A stretch of 58,547 nucleotides of DNA. Source: an uncultured Pelagibacteraceae bacterium (GTDB lineage: Bacteria; Pseudomonadota; Alphaproteobacteria; Pelagibacterales; Pelagibacteraceae). Positions 50,127 through 58,547 of this stretch are shown here, piece by piece (within the stretch, counting starts at the first letter, position 1; the number at the start of each line of letters is the position of its first letter). Location: contig CACEMT010000007.1 in assembly GCA_902560685.1 (NCBI GenBank), forward strand, positions 1-58,547. Reading direction: 5' to 3'. A program made the translations under genes and the position numbers. The notes beneath the pieces are model-generated. The model was not told the origin of the DNA, made no database searches, and saw only the letters and a program-made list of their open reading frames with translations.

Positions 50127-53124
50127 TTAACCTCTTATTTTCTTTATCTAAAAAAACTGTATCTGTTATTGTTACATTAATTGTTTTGTTTTCCATTGGA
50201 ACAAACAATTTTTGACCTTTCATCTTTTTACCATTTTTTACTATAGCAAGTGCAATTGATTTATTTAAGTTTGGACTAAAATAACTAGAAGTAACGTGAC
50301 CAAGCATTTCAATTGGTTGCTTATTTTTTTCAGCAACAATTTGTGCACCTTCCTCTAAAACTTCATTTGGATCATCAGTTAGTAATCCTACTAGTTGTTT
50401 TCTATCTTCTCTAATTGTATCACTTCTGTATAAAGATCTTTTACCAATAAAATCATACTTTTTTTTACTAATTATCCAATTCATCTGTAAGTCTACAGGA
50501 GTCATTGTTCCATCAGTATCTTGACCCGCTATTATGAAACCTTTTTCTGCTCTGAGTAAGTGCATTGTTTCTGTTCCGTAAGGTGTAATATTAAACTCTT
50601 TACCTGCCTCATAGCATTTTTCCCAAACAGACTTTGCATATGATGATTGAATATTAATTTCATAACTATGTTCACCAGTAAAACTAATACGCATTACTCT
50701 ACATTTTATATTATCGATCAATGCATTTTTGAATGACATATGAGGAAATTCTTTATCAGACAAATCTAGGTCAGGAATTACTTTTGAAAGAATTTTTTTT
50801 GAATTAGGTCCACAGACACTTATAGTACCATATTGATCAGTAACTGAAGTTAAATATACATCTAATTCAGGCCATTCTGTTTGCAAGTAATCTTCTAATT
50901 TTGAAAGAACATTAGCAGCGCCACCAGTTGTTGTAGTCATTAAATAATGGTTTTCTGATAATCTAGTTGTAACTCCATCATCGTAAACCATTCCATCTTC
51001 ATTTAGCATAAGGCCATATCTGCATTTTCCTATTTCTAATTTTGACCATGCATTTGTATAAACTCTATTTAAAAATTCAGATGCATCACTTCCTTGAATA
51101 TCTATTTTTCCAAGAGTAGACGCATCTAAAATACCAGCGCTGTCTCTGGCTGCTTTACTTTCTCTTTGTACAGCTTCATGCATATTTTCATTGTCTATTG
51201 GATAGTACCAAGCTCTCTTCCATTGTCCGACATTTTCAAATTCAGCTTTATTTTCTACATGCCAGTCGTGTATTGGTGTTCTTCTTGTAATATCAAAAAA
51301 TTCACCAACGTTTCTTCCAACAATCGCTCCAAATGTTAACGGAGTATAAGGAGGTCGAAATGTAGTTGTTCCTAATTCACCCATTTTTACACCAGCAGTT
51401 TCAGCTATAATCCCAAGTGCATGCATATTGGACAATTTTCCTTGATCGGTCGCCATGCCTGTTGTTGTATATCTCTTCACATGCTCAATTGACTTAAAAC
51501 CTTCTCTCAATGCTAATTTTATATCATTTGCAGTAGAATCGTTTTGAAAATCTAAAAATGATTTAGTTTTACCCAAAGGTTTATCTGATGGAAGCAACCA
51601 AATATTCTTTTTGTCAATTTCTTTTGAGGTAATAATTTCTAAATTTTCATAATAATTATTATTAACTTTTAAAAATTTGTTTGTTGAGCTAACTGAATTT
51701 TTTATTACTAGATCAAGTTCAAAATCACCATTACAAGATCCGATACTTATTTGATCTAAACCTGATTTATCTGGTAAAAAGACATTATCTTCATCTCTGA
51801 ATTTAAGTTTACCACCAGACTGAGTAAACAAATGTACTCTGGGTGTCCATCCTCCAGAAATACCCAAACAGTCACATTCTTCTTTTGTTTTTTTTCCCAC
51901 AACAGCGTTACCATCGTCAGATAATTTCATAATCTCAATAGAATTAATTTTTTTGTAACCATTTGTATTAACCACTGAAGATTTCCAATGAATTTTAATA
52001 CCTAATTTTTCAGCTTGTTTAACTATTAAAGAATTAGTTTTATCTCTTATATCAACTACTGAATTAACAATTACTCCACTATTATTTAAAGAGATGGCAG
52101 TTTCATATGCTGAATCATTATTTGTAAACAAAGATACTTTTTGTCCACATTTTACTCCGTAGTAATCTATGTATTTTTTGATAGAAGATGAAAGAATAAT
52201 ACCGGGTTTATCATTATTGTTAAAAATTAATGGTCTCTCCATAGCCCCTGTAGCTATAATTACTTTTTTTGCTCTAATTTTCCAAAGTCTTTGACGAATT
52301 TTATCTTTTTTTTCATTTATATCTAAATGGTCCGTTAAATTTTCTTTTGCTAAAAGATAATTGTAACTGTGATAAGCAGCTAATGATGTTCTTGTTTTTA
52401 TAGTTAAATTTTCAAGTGATTTTAGTGTTTCAATTTCTTTTTTTAACCATTCATTTGAATAAGAATTGTTTATTTTAAAGCATTCATTTTCTTGAAAAAG
52501 AGTAGTTCCGCCTAGGATATTTTTATCATCTATTAATACAGTATTTAAATTATTCTTAGCTGCTATTTTAGCAGCTATTATCCCAGATATACCTCCACCA
52601 ACGACTAAAACATCACAGTGTAAATATCTATGATCATAAATATCCTTGTCTGGTTCAGTAGGCGATTTACCCAGACCTGCTGATTTTCTTATAAAGTATT
52701 CGTATAATTTCCAAAAATTAGAAGGCCACATAAATGTTTTATAGTAGAAAGCTGCCGGTATAAGTGGAGAGAAAAAATTATTTACCGCACCTACATCAAA
52801 ATTAACACTTGGCCAACAATTTTGGCTTGATGCTTCCAAACCTTCATATAATTCTATTTCAGTTGCTCTTGTATTTGGCTCTGTCATTGAGGCATCATTT
52901 CCAACTTGTACGATCGCATTAGGCTCTTCAGAACCACATGCCATTATTCCTCTTGGACGATGATATTTAAAGCTTCTTCCTACCAGGTGAATATTATTTG
53001 CTAATAAGGCTGATGCCAATGTATCACCTTTAAAGCCATACAATTTTTTACCGTCAAATTTAAAAGATATCCTCGATGTTTGATCAATAAACTTGCTATT
53101 TGTTGTTCTTAAATTTTTAGTCAT
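50119..53124 (-). CDS. soxA: Sarcosine oxidase alpha subunit
   Basis: The 1001-residue alpha subunit has an N-terminal ferredoxin-like domain (GRSFKYHRPRGIMACGSEEP). A Rossmann dinucleotide-binding domain follows (VVGGGISGIIAAKIAAKNN, about 174-192), with a second flavoprotein segment (IIATGAMERPLIF). The C-terminal GcvT-like half, from about residue 640, binds tetrahydrofolate and captures the formaldehyde unit as 5,10-methylene-THF. Adjacent genes overlap by 1-8 bp. Confidence 0.95.
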   Translation of the reverse strand: MTKNLRTTNSKFIDQTSRISFKFDGKKLYGFKGDTLASALLANNIHLVGRSFKYHRPRGIMACGSEEPNAIVQVGNDASMTEPNTRATEIELYEGLEASSQNCWPSVNFDVGAVNNFFSPLIPAAFYYKTFMWPSNFWKLYEYFIRKSAGLGKSPTEPDKDIYDHRYLHCDVLVVGGGISGIIAAKIAAKNNLNTVLIDDKNILGGTTLFQENECFKINNSYSNEWLKKEIETLKSLENLTIKTRTSLAAYHSYNYLLAKENLTDHLDINEKKDKIRQRLWKIRAKKVIIATGAMERPLIFNNNDKPGIILSSSIKKYIDYYGVKCGQKVSLFTNNDSAYETAISLNNSGVIVNSVVDIRDKTNSLIVKQAEKLGIKIHWKSSVVNTNGYKKINSIEIMKLSDDGNAVVGKKTKEECDCLGISGGWTPRVHLFTQSGGKLKFRDEDNVFLPDKSGLDQISIGSCNGDFELDLVIKNSVSSTNKFLKVNNNYYENLEIITSKEIDKKNIWLLPSDKPLGKTKSFLDFQNDSTANDIKLALREGFKSIEHVKRYTTTGMATDQGKLSNMHALGIIAETAGVKMGELGTTTFRPPYTPLTFGAIVGRNVGEFFDITRRTPIHDWHVENKAEFENVGQWKRAWYYPIDNENMHEAVQRESKAARDSAGILDASTLGKIDIQGSDASEFLNRVYTNAWSKLEIGKCRYGLMLNEDGMVYDDGVTTRLSENHYLMTTTTGGAANVLSKLEDYLQTEWPELDVYLTSVTDQYGTISVCGPNSKKILSKVIPDLDLSDKEFPHMSFKNALIDNIKCRVMRISFTGEHSYEINIQSSYAKSVWEKCYEAGKEFNITPYGTETMHLLRAEKGFIIAGQDTDGTMTPVDLQMNWIISKKKYDFIGKRSLYRSDTIREDRKQLVGLLTDDPNEVLEEGAQIVAEKNKQPIEMLGHVTSSYFSPNLNKSIALAIVKNGKKMKGQKLFVPMENKTINVTITDTVFLDKENKRLNA

Positions 53125-53399
53125 TACTTTGAAGGTGGTTTTTCACCCATTTTATATACAGCATGAATTTTATCGTTCGATGTATCTCTAACCATGTTGA
53201 ACCATTTTCTACATCCGTGAGCATGATTCCATCTTTCAAATTGAACTCCTTTAATATTTTTTCTCATAAATAAAAATTCAGCCCACTGATCATCACTTAA
53301 TTCCGTAGGTTGTTTTGGCCTCATGATGTGTGCTTCACCACCAGCAGAAAATTCACTTTGATCTCTTTCACCGCAATATGGACAATTAATTAAAAACAT
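53124..53399 (-). CDS. soxD: Sarcosine oxidase delta subunit
   Basis: The 91-residue delta subunit is a zinc protein. C6 and C9 (CPYC), H59 and C63 (HAHGCRKWF) match the four zinc ligands known for this subunit. It overlaps soxB and soxA by one base each. It is a structural part of the heterotetramer. Confidence 0.95.
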   Translation of the reverse strand: MFLINCPYCGERDQSEFSAGGEAHIMRPKQPTELSDDQWAEFLFMRKNIKGVQFERWNHAHGCRKWFNMVRDTSNDKIHAVYKMGEKPPSK

Positions 53400-54652
53400 T
53401 AGTGTGCTACAGCAGCTGCTCCGTGTTCATCAACAAGATCACCACTTACGAATCTATTAATATTGAAATCAGCATTTAGTTTATGAGGTTCATCATTTGC
53501 AATAGTATGTGCGAACAAATCACCTGAACCTGGTGTAGCTTTAAATCCACCTGTTCCCCAACCACAATTAAAGTATAATCCTTTAATATGCGTTTTGCTT
53601 ATTATTGGACTAGCATCTGGACAAATATCAACAATACCACCCCATTGTCGTAACATTTTCATTCTACTAAAAATAGGGTAGAGCTCTAATATTGCTTTTA
53701 AAGTTCCTTCAACAACATCATGACTTCCTCTTTGTGTATATGAAACATAAGCATCAGTTCCTGCTCCAATAACTAATTCTCCTTTATCAGATTGACTTAC
53801 ATAAGCATGCACAGCATTGGACATCACTACTGTATCAATAATAGGTTTTACAGGCTCAGATACCAAAGCTTGCAATGGTTTACTTTCAAGAGGTAATTTT
53901 AAATCAACCATATTTGCAATAACACTAGAATGACCAGCAGCAACCACTCCAATTTTTTTTGTTTTAATGAATCCTTTTGTTGTTTCTACACCTTCAATAC
54001 CATCCCCATTTCGTTTAATTCCTTTTACTTCGCAATTTTGTATAATATCTACACCCATAGCATCAGCTCCTCGAGCATAACCCCATGCAACAGCATCATG
54101 TCTAGCCGTTCCAGCTCTCTTTTGTAAAGTTCCTCCTAAAACAGGATATCTTATGTCAGGTGAAGTATTAATTATTGGACAGAATTTTTTTACCTCTTCT
54201 GTATTTAACCAAACTGCATCAATTCCATTTAATCTATTTGCGTGTGTTCTTCTTTTTAAATCTCTAACATCTTGAAGGTTATGAGCTAAATTCATAACAC
54301 CTCTTTGACTAAACATTACATTGTAATTTAATTCTTGAGATAATCCCTCCCAAATTTTTAAAGCATGATCGTATAATCCTGCACTTGCATCCCATAAATA
54401 ATTTGAACGAATGATTGTAGTGTTTCTTCCAGTATTTCCTCCACCAATCCAACCTTTTTCAACAACAGCAATATTTGTCATATTATGTTTTTTTGCTAAA
54501 TAAAAAGCTGTTGCTAAACCATGACCACCACCACCAATAATTATTGCATCGTATTCTTTTTTTGGCTCAGGATCTCTCCATGCTCTTTGCCAATTTTCAT
54601 GGTAGCTAAAAGCATTCTTAATTAGCGAAAAAATGGAGTATTTGTTTTTCAT
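53399..54652 (-). CDS. soxB: Sarcosine oxidase beta subunit
   Basis: The 417-residue flavoprotein oxidises sarcosine to glycine, passing electrons to oxygen. FAD-binding motif [20 protein letters not shown] begins near residue 37. The segment [15 protein letters not shown] holds the histidine that carries covalent FMN in characterised enzymes. [16 protein letters not shown] near the C-terminus is also typical. It is first in the operon, with a palindrome-containing promoter region upstream. Confidence 0.96.
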   Translation of the reverse strand: MKNKYSIFSLIKNAFSYHENWQRAWRDPEPKKEYDAIIIGGGGHGLATAFYLAKKHNMTNIAVVEKGWIGGGNTGRNTTIIRSNYLWDASAGLYDHALKIWEGLSQELNYNVMFSQRGVMNLAHNLQDVRDLKRRTHANRLNGIDAVWLNTEEVKKFCPIINTSPDIRYPVLGGTLQKRAGTARHDAVAWGYARGADAMGVDIIQNCEVKGIKRNGDGIEGVETTKGFIKTKKIGVVAAGHSSVIANMVDLKLPLESKPLQALVSEPVKPIIDTVVMSNAVHAYVSQSDKGELVIGAGTDAYVSYTQRGSHDVVEGTLKAILELYPIFSRMKMLRQWGGIVDICPDASPIISKTHIKGLYFNCGWGTGGFKATPGSGDLFAHTIANDEPHKLNADFNINRFVSGDLVDEHGAAAVAH

Positions 54653-54669
54653 AATTTGCTCAAAATTAC

Positions 54670-54700
54670 TTTATAAATATTGAATATTCAATGATTTCAA
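54670..54700 (-). promoter_or_regulatory. Putative soxB promoter with palindromic operator
   Basis: On the minus strand TTGAAA (complement of 54695-54700) lies upstream of TATAAA (complement of 54670-54675), with a 19-bp spacer; TTTATA gives a 17-bp spacer. Between them is a perfect 14-bp palindrome ATTGAATATTCAAT (54679-54692). A regulator dimer bound there would block RNA polymerase. Confidence 0.45.
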
Positions 54701-54717
54701 GTTACACAGTATCCAAC

Positions 54718-54810
54718 GGAAAGGTGGGTGAGCTGGTTTAAACCAACGGGTTGCTAACTCGTCGTGCGTCGAAAGATGTACCGAGGGTTCGAATCCCTCC
54801 CTTTCCGCCA
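54718..54810 (+). tRNA. tRNA-Ser (anticodon GCT)
   Basis: The acceptor stem GGAAAGG/CCTTTCC, anticodon loop TTGCTAA (GCT at 54753-54755), a long class II variable arm, T-loop TTCGAAT and encoded GCCA are all present. Its last base directly abuts the stop codon of the convergent slt gene. Confidence 0.95.
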
Positions 54811-57018
54811 TTAATATAGCGGGTTATCTTTAAAGAAATTTTTAAGTTTAATAGGTTTTTGTTCTAAAATATATCTATAAACATTATAATTTTCCAAAAC
54901 TCTTTGTACATAATTTCTGGTTTCTTTAAACTTAATTAATTCAATCCAATTTACATAATCAACTTGATTTTTTTGAGGATTTTTATTTATCTTTTTCCAA
55001 TATCTTACTCTTTTAGGCCCAGCATTGTATGCTGCTATTGCAAACGGATATGAGCCATCATATTCAAGAATTAGTCCTGCTATATAATGTGAACCAAGAT
55101 TAACATTATACTCTGGATCTGAAGTTAATCTAGATTTTGAATATGGTAATTTTGCTTGTTTTGCTACAACCCTCGCTGTGTAAGTCATTAACTGCATTAA
55201 TCCTTGGGCTCCAGCATGACTATGTGCGCTAGTATCAAATTCACTTTCTTGTCGTATTATAGATAAAATAAATGCAGATTCTGGAATTTTTCTACCATTA
55301 ATAACTTTTGGGGTACTTATTATTGGATAATTGTATTTATTATGAAATCTTTTATCATAAGATGCAATTTTTGCGATTTGAATTGCAAAATCAAATCTTG
55401 ATATATCAGATGCTAATTTTGCAGCCAAGACTTCACTGCCCATAGGAATATTATCATTAGCCAAACCTCTTAATAAATGTTTTGTATGTTTATCTTTATT
55501 CAGTTCATCCAATAAATGTACTATTTTGACCACACCTTTTTTATAAAATTTTTCTGCATACGCTTTATCTACTTCCATAAGTTTATCTAACTCTATTTCT
55601 TTGTTTGGATTAATTTTTAAATGTGAAAGTTGACCGTAGTAAGTAGTTAAATATTTTGATGCTTCGCTGAACCATTTAATCGCCATCTCTTTTTCACCAA
55701 TTTTTTCATAAGTTCTACCTAACCAATAAGCACCTCTAGATAGGCTTATTGGATAACCAACATTATTATAAAAATTTGTAAAATGACCTTCCGCTAATAT
55801 AGGATCTTTTAAGAAACTTAATGCTATCCAACCACTCATCCATTCCGCTTCAGCATATTCTGGACCTTCAGTTAATGCATGATTACTTACTATTTTATAA
55901 GCAGTTTCATATTTTTTTTTATAAATTAAAGATCTACCAATAATTCCTCTTTCTACCCACCACTTATCAGGTCTTACCATGTAATCTTTTGTATTTTTAA
56001 TTTTTAGTAAAATTTCAAGCGATCCATCAACTCGTCCTCTTTTTCTTCTCCACTTTAAACGGTCATAATTTAATCCATGGTTATTTTTAAACTTTTTTGG
56101 CACTTTACTAATTGCTGCATCTACACCATAAGATTTACTCATTAATAACTGTCTTGCTGTATAAAGAAGCTGATAGTCTTTTGGTAAATATCTTAACATT
56201 CTTTTTAAATCCCAATATTTATTTTCATAAGCTAAGTAATCAGCTCTTTTAATATAATCATTAGAATTCAAAATATTTTTGAATTTTTTTCTAAAGAATT
56301 TCATATCGCTTCTACTTAAATCAGCAGTTATCCAACCTTCTTTAATTAATTTATTTCCTTCTGAAGACTGTCCTTTTAAAAGATTTGCTTGCCCTAAAAC
56401 AATTTTACCAAAACCACTTAGGGGTGGATTTTTATTGAACCAATCAATAATAAAATTTGCTGATAAATCTTTTGCAGACATTTTGTGTTCCGCTAAATAC
56501 CTAATTCTATTTATTCTTGGGTATTTTGGATTAAGCTCAATAAATCTTTTGTATTCATAAAAAGGCAATTGATTTCCTGTAGTTAAAAGATGCTTCCATC
56601 TTATAAAATTATATATTGATTTATCTCGAGCTTTCTTTGCAGTTTTTTCAGCAGAAGACCATTTTCTTTGCTCCATGGCTCTAATAGCTATTTTTGCTAC
56701 TTCATAATCTTTTTTTGAATAATATTTAGATTTTTTTGCTCTAGTCTTTTTTTCTTTTTTAAGAACCAGTGGCTTACTCATTGGTATAATTTCACCATCA
56801 ACGATTAATTTCTCGACTTTTTTTGCCTTTATTTCGTAAGTTTTTAGCTTGGGTTTTTTTAAAGGAATTATATTATTTACTAAATTTTTACCTTCTTGAG
56901 CTTTGTTTATAGCTGGTTTTTTTTGTGGTAAAATAATTTTTTCATCAGCGTATAAGAAATAATTACTCCCAAAAATAACAAAGGAAACTAACAGTAATTT
57001 TAAGAGTATTTTTTTCAT
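54811..57018 (-). CDS. slt: Soluble-type lytic murein transglycosylase
   Basis: The 735-residue protein has an N-terminal signal peptide (MKKILLKLLLVSFVIFGSNY, cleaved near ADE). A long alpha-helical superhelix of TPR-like repeats follows. The C-terminal SLT domain has the catalytic glutamate in IIRQESEFDTSAHSHAG, then GLMQLM and AYNAGPKRVRYW. It cleaves peptidoglycan glycan strands to give 1,6-anhydro ends in the periplasm. The piece at 55181-55228 is duplicated inverted inside smpB. It is divergent from dapA across 43 bp. Confidence 0.94.
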   Translation of the reverse strand: MKKILLKLLLVSFVIFGSNYFLYADEKIILPQKKPAINKAQEGKNLVNNIIPLKKPKLKTYEIKAKKVEKLIVDGEIIPMSKPLVLKKEKKTRAKKSKYYSKKDYEVAKIAIRAMEQRKWSSAEKTAKKARDKSIYNFIRWKHLLTTGNQLPFYEYKRFIELNPKYPRINRIRYLAEHKMSAKDLSANFIIDWFNKNPPLSGFGKIVLGQANLLKGQSSEGNKLIKEGWITADLSRSDMKFFRKKFKNILNSNDYIKRADYLAYENKYWDLKRMLRYLPKDYQLLYTARQLLMSKSYGVDAAISKVPKKFKNNHGLNYDRLKWRRKRGRVDGSLEILLKIKNTKDYMVRPDKWWVERGIIGRSLIYKKKYETAYKIVSNHALTEGPEYAEAEWMSGWIALSFLKDPILAEGHFTNFYNNVGYPISLSRGAYWLGRTYEKIGEKEMAIKWFSEASKYLTTYYGQLSHLKINPNKEIELDKLMEVDKAYAEKFYKKGVVKIVHLLDELNKDKHTKHLLRGLANDNIPMGSEVLAAKLASDISRFDFAIQIAKIASYDKRFHNKYNYPIISTPKVINGRKIPESAFILSIIRQESEFDTSAHSHAGAQGLMQLMTYTARVVAKQAKLPYSKSRLTSDPEYNVNLGSHYIAGLILEYDGSYPFAIAAYNAGPKRVRYWKKINKNPQKNQVDYVNWIELIKFKETRNYVQRVLENYNVYRYILEQKPIKLKNFFKDNPLY
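55181..55228 (-). repeat. 48-bp inverted repeat, copy A (native, within slt)
   Basis: This stretch encodes the [15 protein letters not shown] part of the SLT domain. Its reverse complement is found without a mismatch at 58236-58283. The slt reading frame continues normally on both sides, so this is the donor copy. Confidence 0.97.
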
Positions 57019-57048
57019 AATAAATTTAATGAATCGTTATCAATTTAT

Positions 57049-57056
57049 GTTATAAG
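57049..57056 (+). promoter_or_regulatory. Extended -10 promoter for dapA
   Basis: TG-T-TATAAG matches the extended -10 form. Its end is only 5 bp before the dapA ATG (57062), so transcription should start at or next to the start codon, giving a leaderless mRNA. No good -35 or ribosome-binding site is visible. Confidence 0.4.
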
Positions 57057-57061
57057 ATCCC

Positions 57062-57946
57062 ATGTTTAAAGGTTCAAATGTAGCACTTATAACACCATTC
57101 AAAGATAATAATCTAGATGAAGAAAATTATATTAAATTAATAAATTTTCATCTTGAAAATAATACTAATGGTTTAGTTCCAGCAGGAACAACGGGCGAAT
57201 CTCCCACTTTAAGCCACAGAGAGCACGAAAAGGTAATAGAACTTTGTATAAATGAAGTAAAAGGAAAGATTCCAGTAATTGCTGGTACAGGGTCTAATTC
57301 AACTGAAGAAGCTGTTGCACTAACAAAGCATGCAGAAAAAGCTGGAGCTGATGGAGCATTAGTTGTTACACCTTATTATAACAAACCGACACAAGAAGGA
57401 CTTTATCAACATTATAAAGCTATAAATGATAATACAAATCTACCTATTATAATTTACAATATTCCAAGCAGATGTGTAATAGATATGTCAGTTGATACGA
57501 TGGCAAGATTATTTGAGCTTAAAAATATTGCCGGTGTGAAAGACGCGACAGGAGATTTAAATAGACTTGATCAAACAATAAAAAAATTGGGACCAGAATT
57601 TATTCAGCTTACTGGTGAAGACGGTCTTGCATTTGAATTTAACAGAAGAGGTGGAGTTGGTATTATTTCTGTTACTGCTAACATTGCACCAAAATTATGC
57701 TCCGATATGCAAAAATATTCTAAATCAAAATCTGATAATGAACTTAAGGAAGCGGAAAGAATAGACCAGATGTTACAACCATTACATAAATCATTATTTA
57801 TTGAGAGCAACCCCGCACCAGTAAAATATGCTGCAAAACTTTTAGGATTATGTGATGATGAAATAAGACTTCCATTAGTAAAAATTAAACAAGAAACTCA
57901 AGAAGAAGTTAAAAAAGCGTTATCATCAGCTAAACTAATTAGTTAA
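57062..57946 (+). CDS. dapA: 4-Hydroxy-tetrahydrodipicolinate synthase
   Basis: DapA condenses pyruvate with aspartate semialdehyde in lysine and peptidoglycan synthesis. The 294-residue TIM-barrel protein has the [16 protein letters not shown] motif (about 43-58), the catalytic tyrosine in [10 protein letters not shown] and the Schiff-base lysine in AGVKDATGD (about 160). It overlaps smpB by one base. Confidence 0.97.
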   Translation: MFKGSNVALITPFKDNNLDEENYIKLINFHLENNTNGLVPAGTTGESPTLSHREHEKVIELCINEVKGKIPVIAGTGSNSTEEAVALTKHAEKAGADGALVVTPYYNKPTQEGLYQHYKAINDNTNLPIIIYNIPSRCVIDMSVDTMARLFELKNIAGVKDATGDLNRLDQTIKKLGPEFIQLTGEDGLAFEFNRRGGVGIISVTANIAPKLCSDMQKYSKSKSDNELKEAERIDQMLQPLHKSLFIESNPAPVKYAAKLLGLCDDEIRLPLVKIKQETQEEVKKALSSAKLIS

Positions 57947-58455
57947 TGAAAAAAAAAACCATTCCTGGTTTAAAGATTATTTGTTTAAATCGAAAAGCAA
58001 GTTTTAACTATTTTTTTCATGAGCTAATTGAAGCTGGTCTTGTTTTAAAGGGATCGGAAATAAAATCAATTAGATCTGGTAAAGTTAATATTGCAGATTC
58101 TTATGCAATAGAAAAAAATGGTGAAATTTATTTAATTAATTCACATATTTCATCTTACAAAGAGGCAAGTTATTCAAATCATAATCCAACCGATGAAAGA
58201 AAGCTTTTACTCAATAAAAAAGAAATTAATAAACTCGCACATAGTCATGCTGGAGCCCAAGGATTAATGCAGTTAATGACTTAAATAAATGCTGAAGGTT
58301 TTACCTTGGTGCCCACAAAAATGTATTTTAAAAAAGGTAAAGCAAAAATCGAAATTGCTGTAGCGAAAGGAAAAAAACAGTACGACAAAAGGCAAACTAA
58401 AAAAAACAGAGATTGGAATCGTGATAAAGCAAGATATTTCAGAAAATCGAGTTAA
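57946..58455 (+). pseudogene. smpB: SsrA-binding protein SmpB, interrupted by a 48-bp inverted insert
   Basis: SmpB brings tmRNA to stalled ribosomes. Residues 1-96 are normal ([33 protein letters not shown]). The next 16 codons are the inverted slt copy and end with a TAA stop at 58282-58284. Normal SmpB then resumes in the same frame: [33 protein letters not shown] and [13 protein letters not shown], to the stop at 58455. As written, the protein is 112 residues and lacks the C-terminal tail needed in the ribosomal A site. About three native codons (an xGK-type link) seem to have been replaced. This is either a templated mutation or a chimera. Confidence 0.92.
58236..58283 (+). repeat. 48-bp inverted repeat, copy B (insert in smpB)
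   Basis: This exact reverse-complement copy of 55181-55228 interrupts smpB. It ends within the TAA stop that terminates the frame. The two copies are about 3.0 kb apart and in opposite orientation. Confidence 0.97.
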
Positions 58456-58547
58456 TATTTCTTATTTGTCCATAGGTTCTAATCTTGGCAATAAAAAAAG
58501 AAATATAGAAAAAGCTAAGTATCTTCTAGAAAAAAACCAAGTTAAAA
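58421..58547 (+). CDS. folK: 2-Amino-4-hydroxy-6-hydroxymethyldihydropteridine pyrophosphokinase, N-terminal part
   Basis: A GTG at 58421 opens a frame that reads through the window end (42 codons). It includes [20 protein letters not shown], the N-terminal HPPK pattern. FolK works in folate synthesis. The start overlaps the smpB 3' end by 35 bp. GTG is the best start seen, but a start further inside (TTG) cannot be excluded. The gene is partial because the window ends. Confidence 0.7.
   Translation, partial: MIKQDISENRVNISYLSIGSNLGNKKRNIEKAKYLLEKNQVK

Noticed and set aside
54653-54717. Possible glycine riboswitch upstream of soxB
   Set aside because: The spacer to the tRNA is only 65 bp and lacks the paired aptamer structure; only a short palindrome is present.
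58289-58300. Restart ATG after the smpB insert
   Set aside because: The ATG at 58289 is out of frame with the smpB remainder, so it cannot restore the C-terminal part.

Overview
The window is a dense, very AT-rich stretch of bacterial chromosome. Short AT-rich codons, many Lys/Asn/Ile residues, spacers mostly under 10 bp, single-copy translation genes and the alphaproteobacterial gene orders pyrB-pyrC-plsY-topA, ruvX|gatCA and slt-dapA-smpB all fit a streamlined marine alphaproteobacterium of the SAR11 (Pelagibacterales) type. This assignment is inferred from gene content and composition; no 16S gene is present. I see no CRISPR array, transposase, integrase, phage gene or rRNA gene.

Layout. 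(1) 1-5552, minus strand: a five-gene run reading rlmB, rfbF, rfbG, an RfbH/ColD-like sugar dehydratase and an acetolactate-synthase-like TPP enzyme. Together these look like a route to a CDP-activated deoxy, possibly branched-chain, sugar for surface glycans. (2) 5606-18267, plus: tRNA-Tyr, tRNA-Gly, tuf, tRNA-Trp, secE, nusG, rplKAJL, rpoB, rpoC. (3) 18297-31929, plus: rpsL, rpsG, fusA, then the S10 and spc operons, secY and adk in one run with no gap above 10 bp. (4) 31934-34282: rpsM, rpsK, rpoA and rplQ behind a near-consensus promoter, followed by a pseudouridine synthase. (5) 35190-40202: lipB, mgtE, panC, a frameshifted galU-like gene and ugd. (6) 40204-46568, minus: ridA, topA, plsY, a metal-site-lacking PyrC, pyrB, ruvX. 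(7) 46618-49598, plus: gatC, gatA, then a gatB cut off after 99 codons and joined to the C-terminal two thirds of a MATE transporter. (8) 49566-54652, minus: the four-subunit sarcosine oxidase operon soxBDAG. (9) 54718-58547: tRNA-Ser, slt, dapA, an interrupted smpB and the start of folK.

The core (2-4) is the transcription/translation machinery: EF-Tu, EF-G, NusG, three RNA polymerase subunits, most ribosomal proteins near these loci, and the SecY/SecE translocon. The flanks add nucleotide, cofactor, phospholipid and sugar metabolism and one-carbon catabolism of sarcosine.

The most striking observations are three lesions in normally intact genes. smpB carries a 48-bp exact inverted copy of part of the neighbouring slt gene, 3 kb away, which adds a stop codon. 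gatB and a MATE gene are fused by an apparent deletion. galU is shifted at an A7 run. Their clustering suggests a chimeric or amplified template, or assembly error, but templated mutation cannot be excluded from sequence alone. No wholly new multi-gene system is evident. The best candidates for unusual biology are the CDP-sugar cluster, several palindromic or hairpin regulatory elements, and the RpoC zinc-site substitution.
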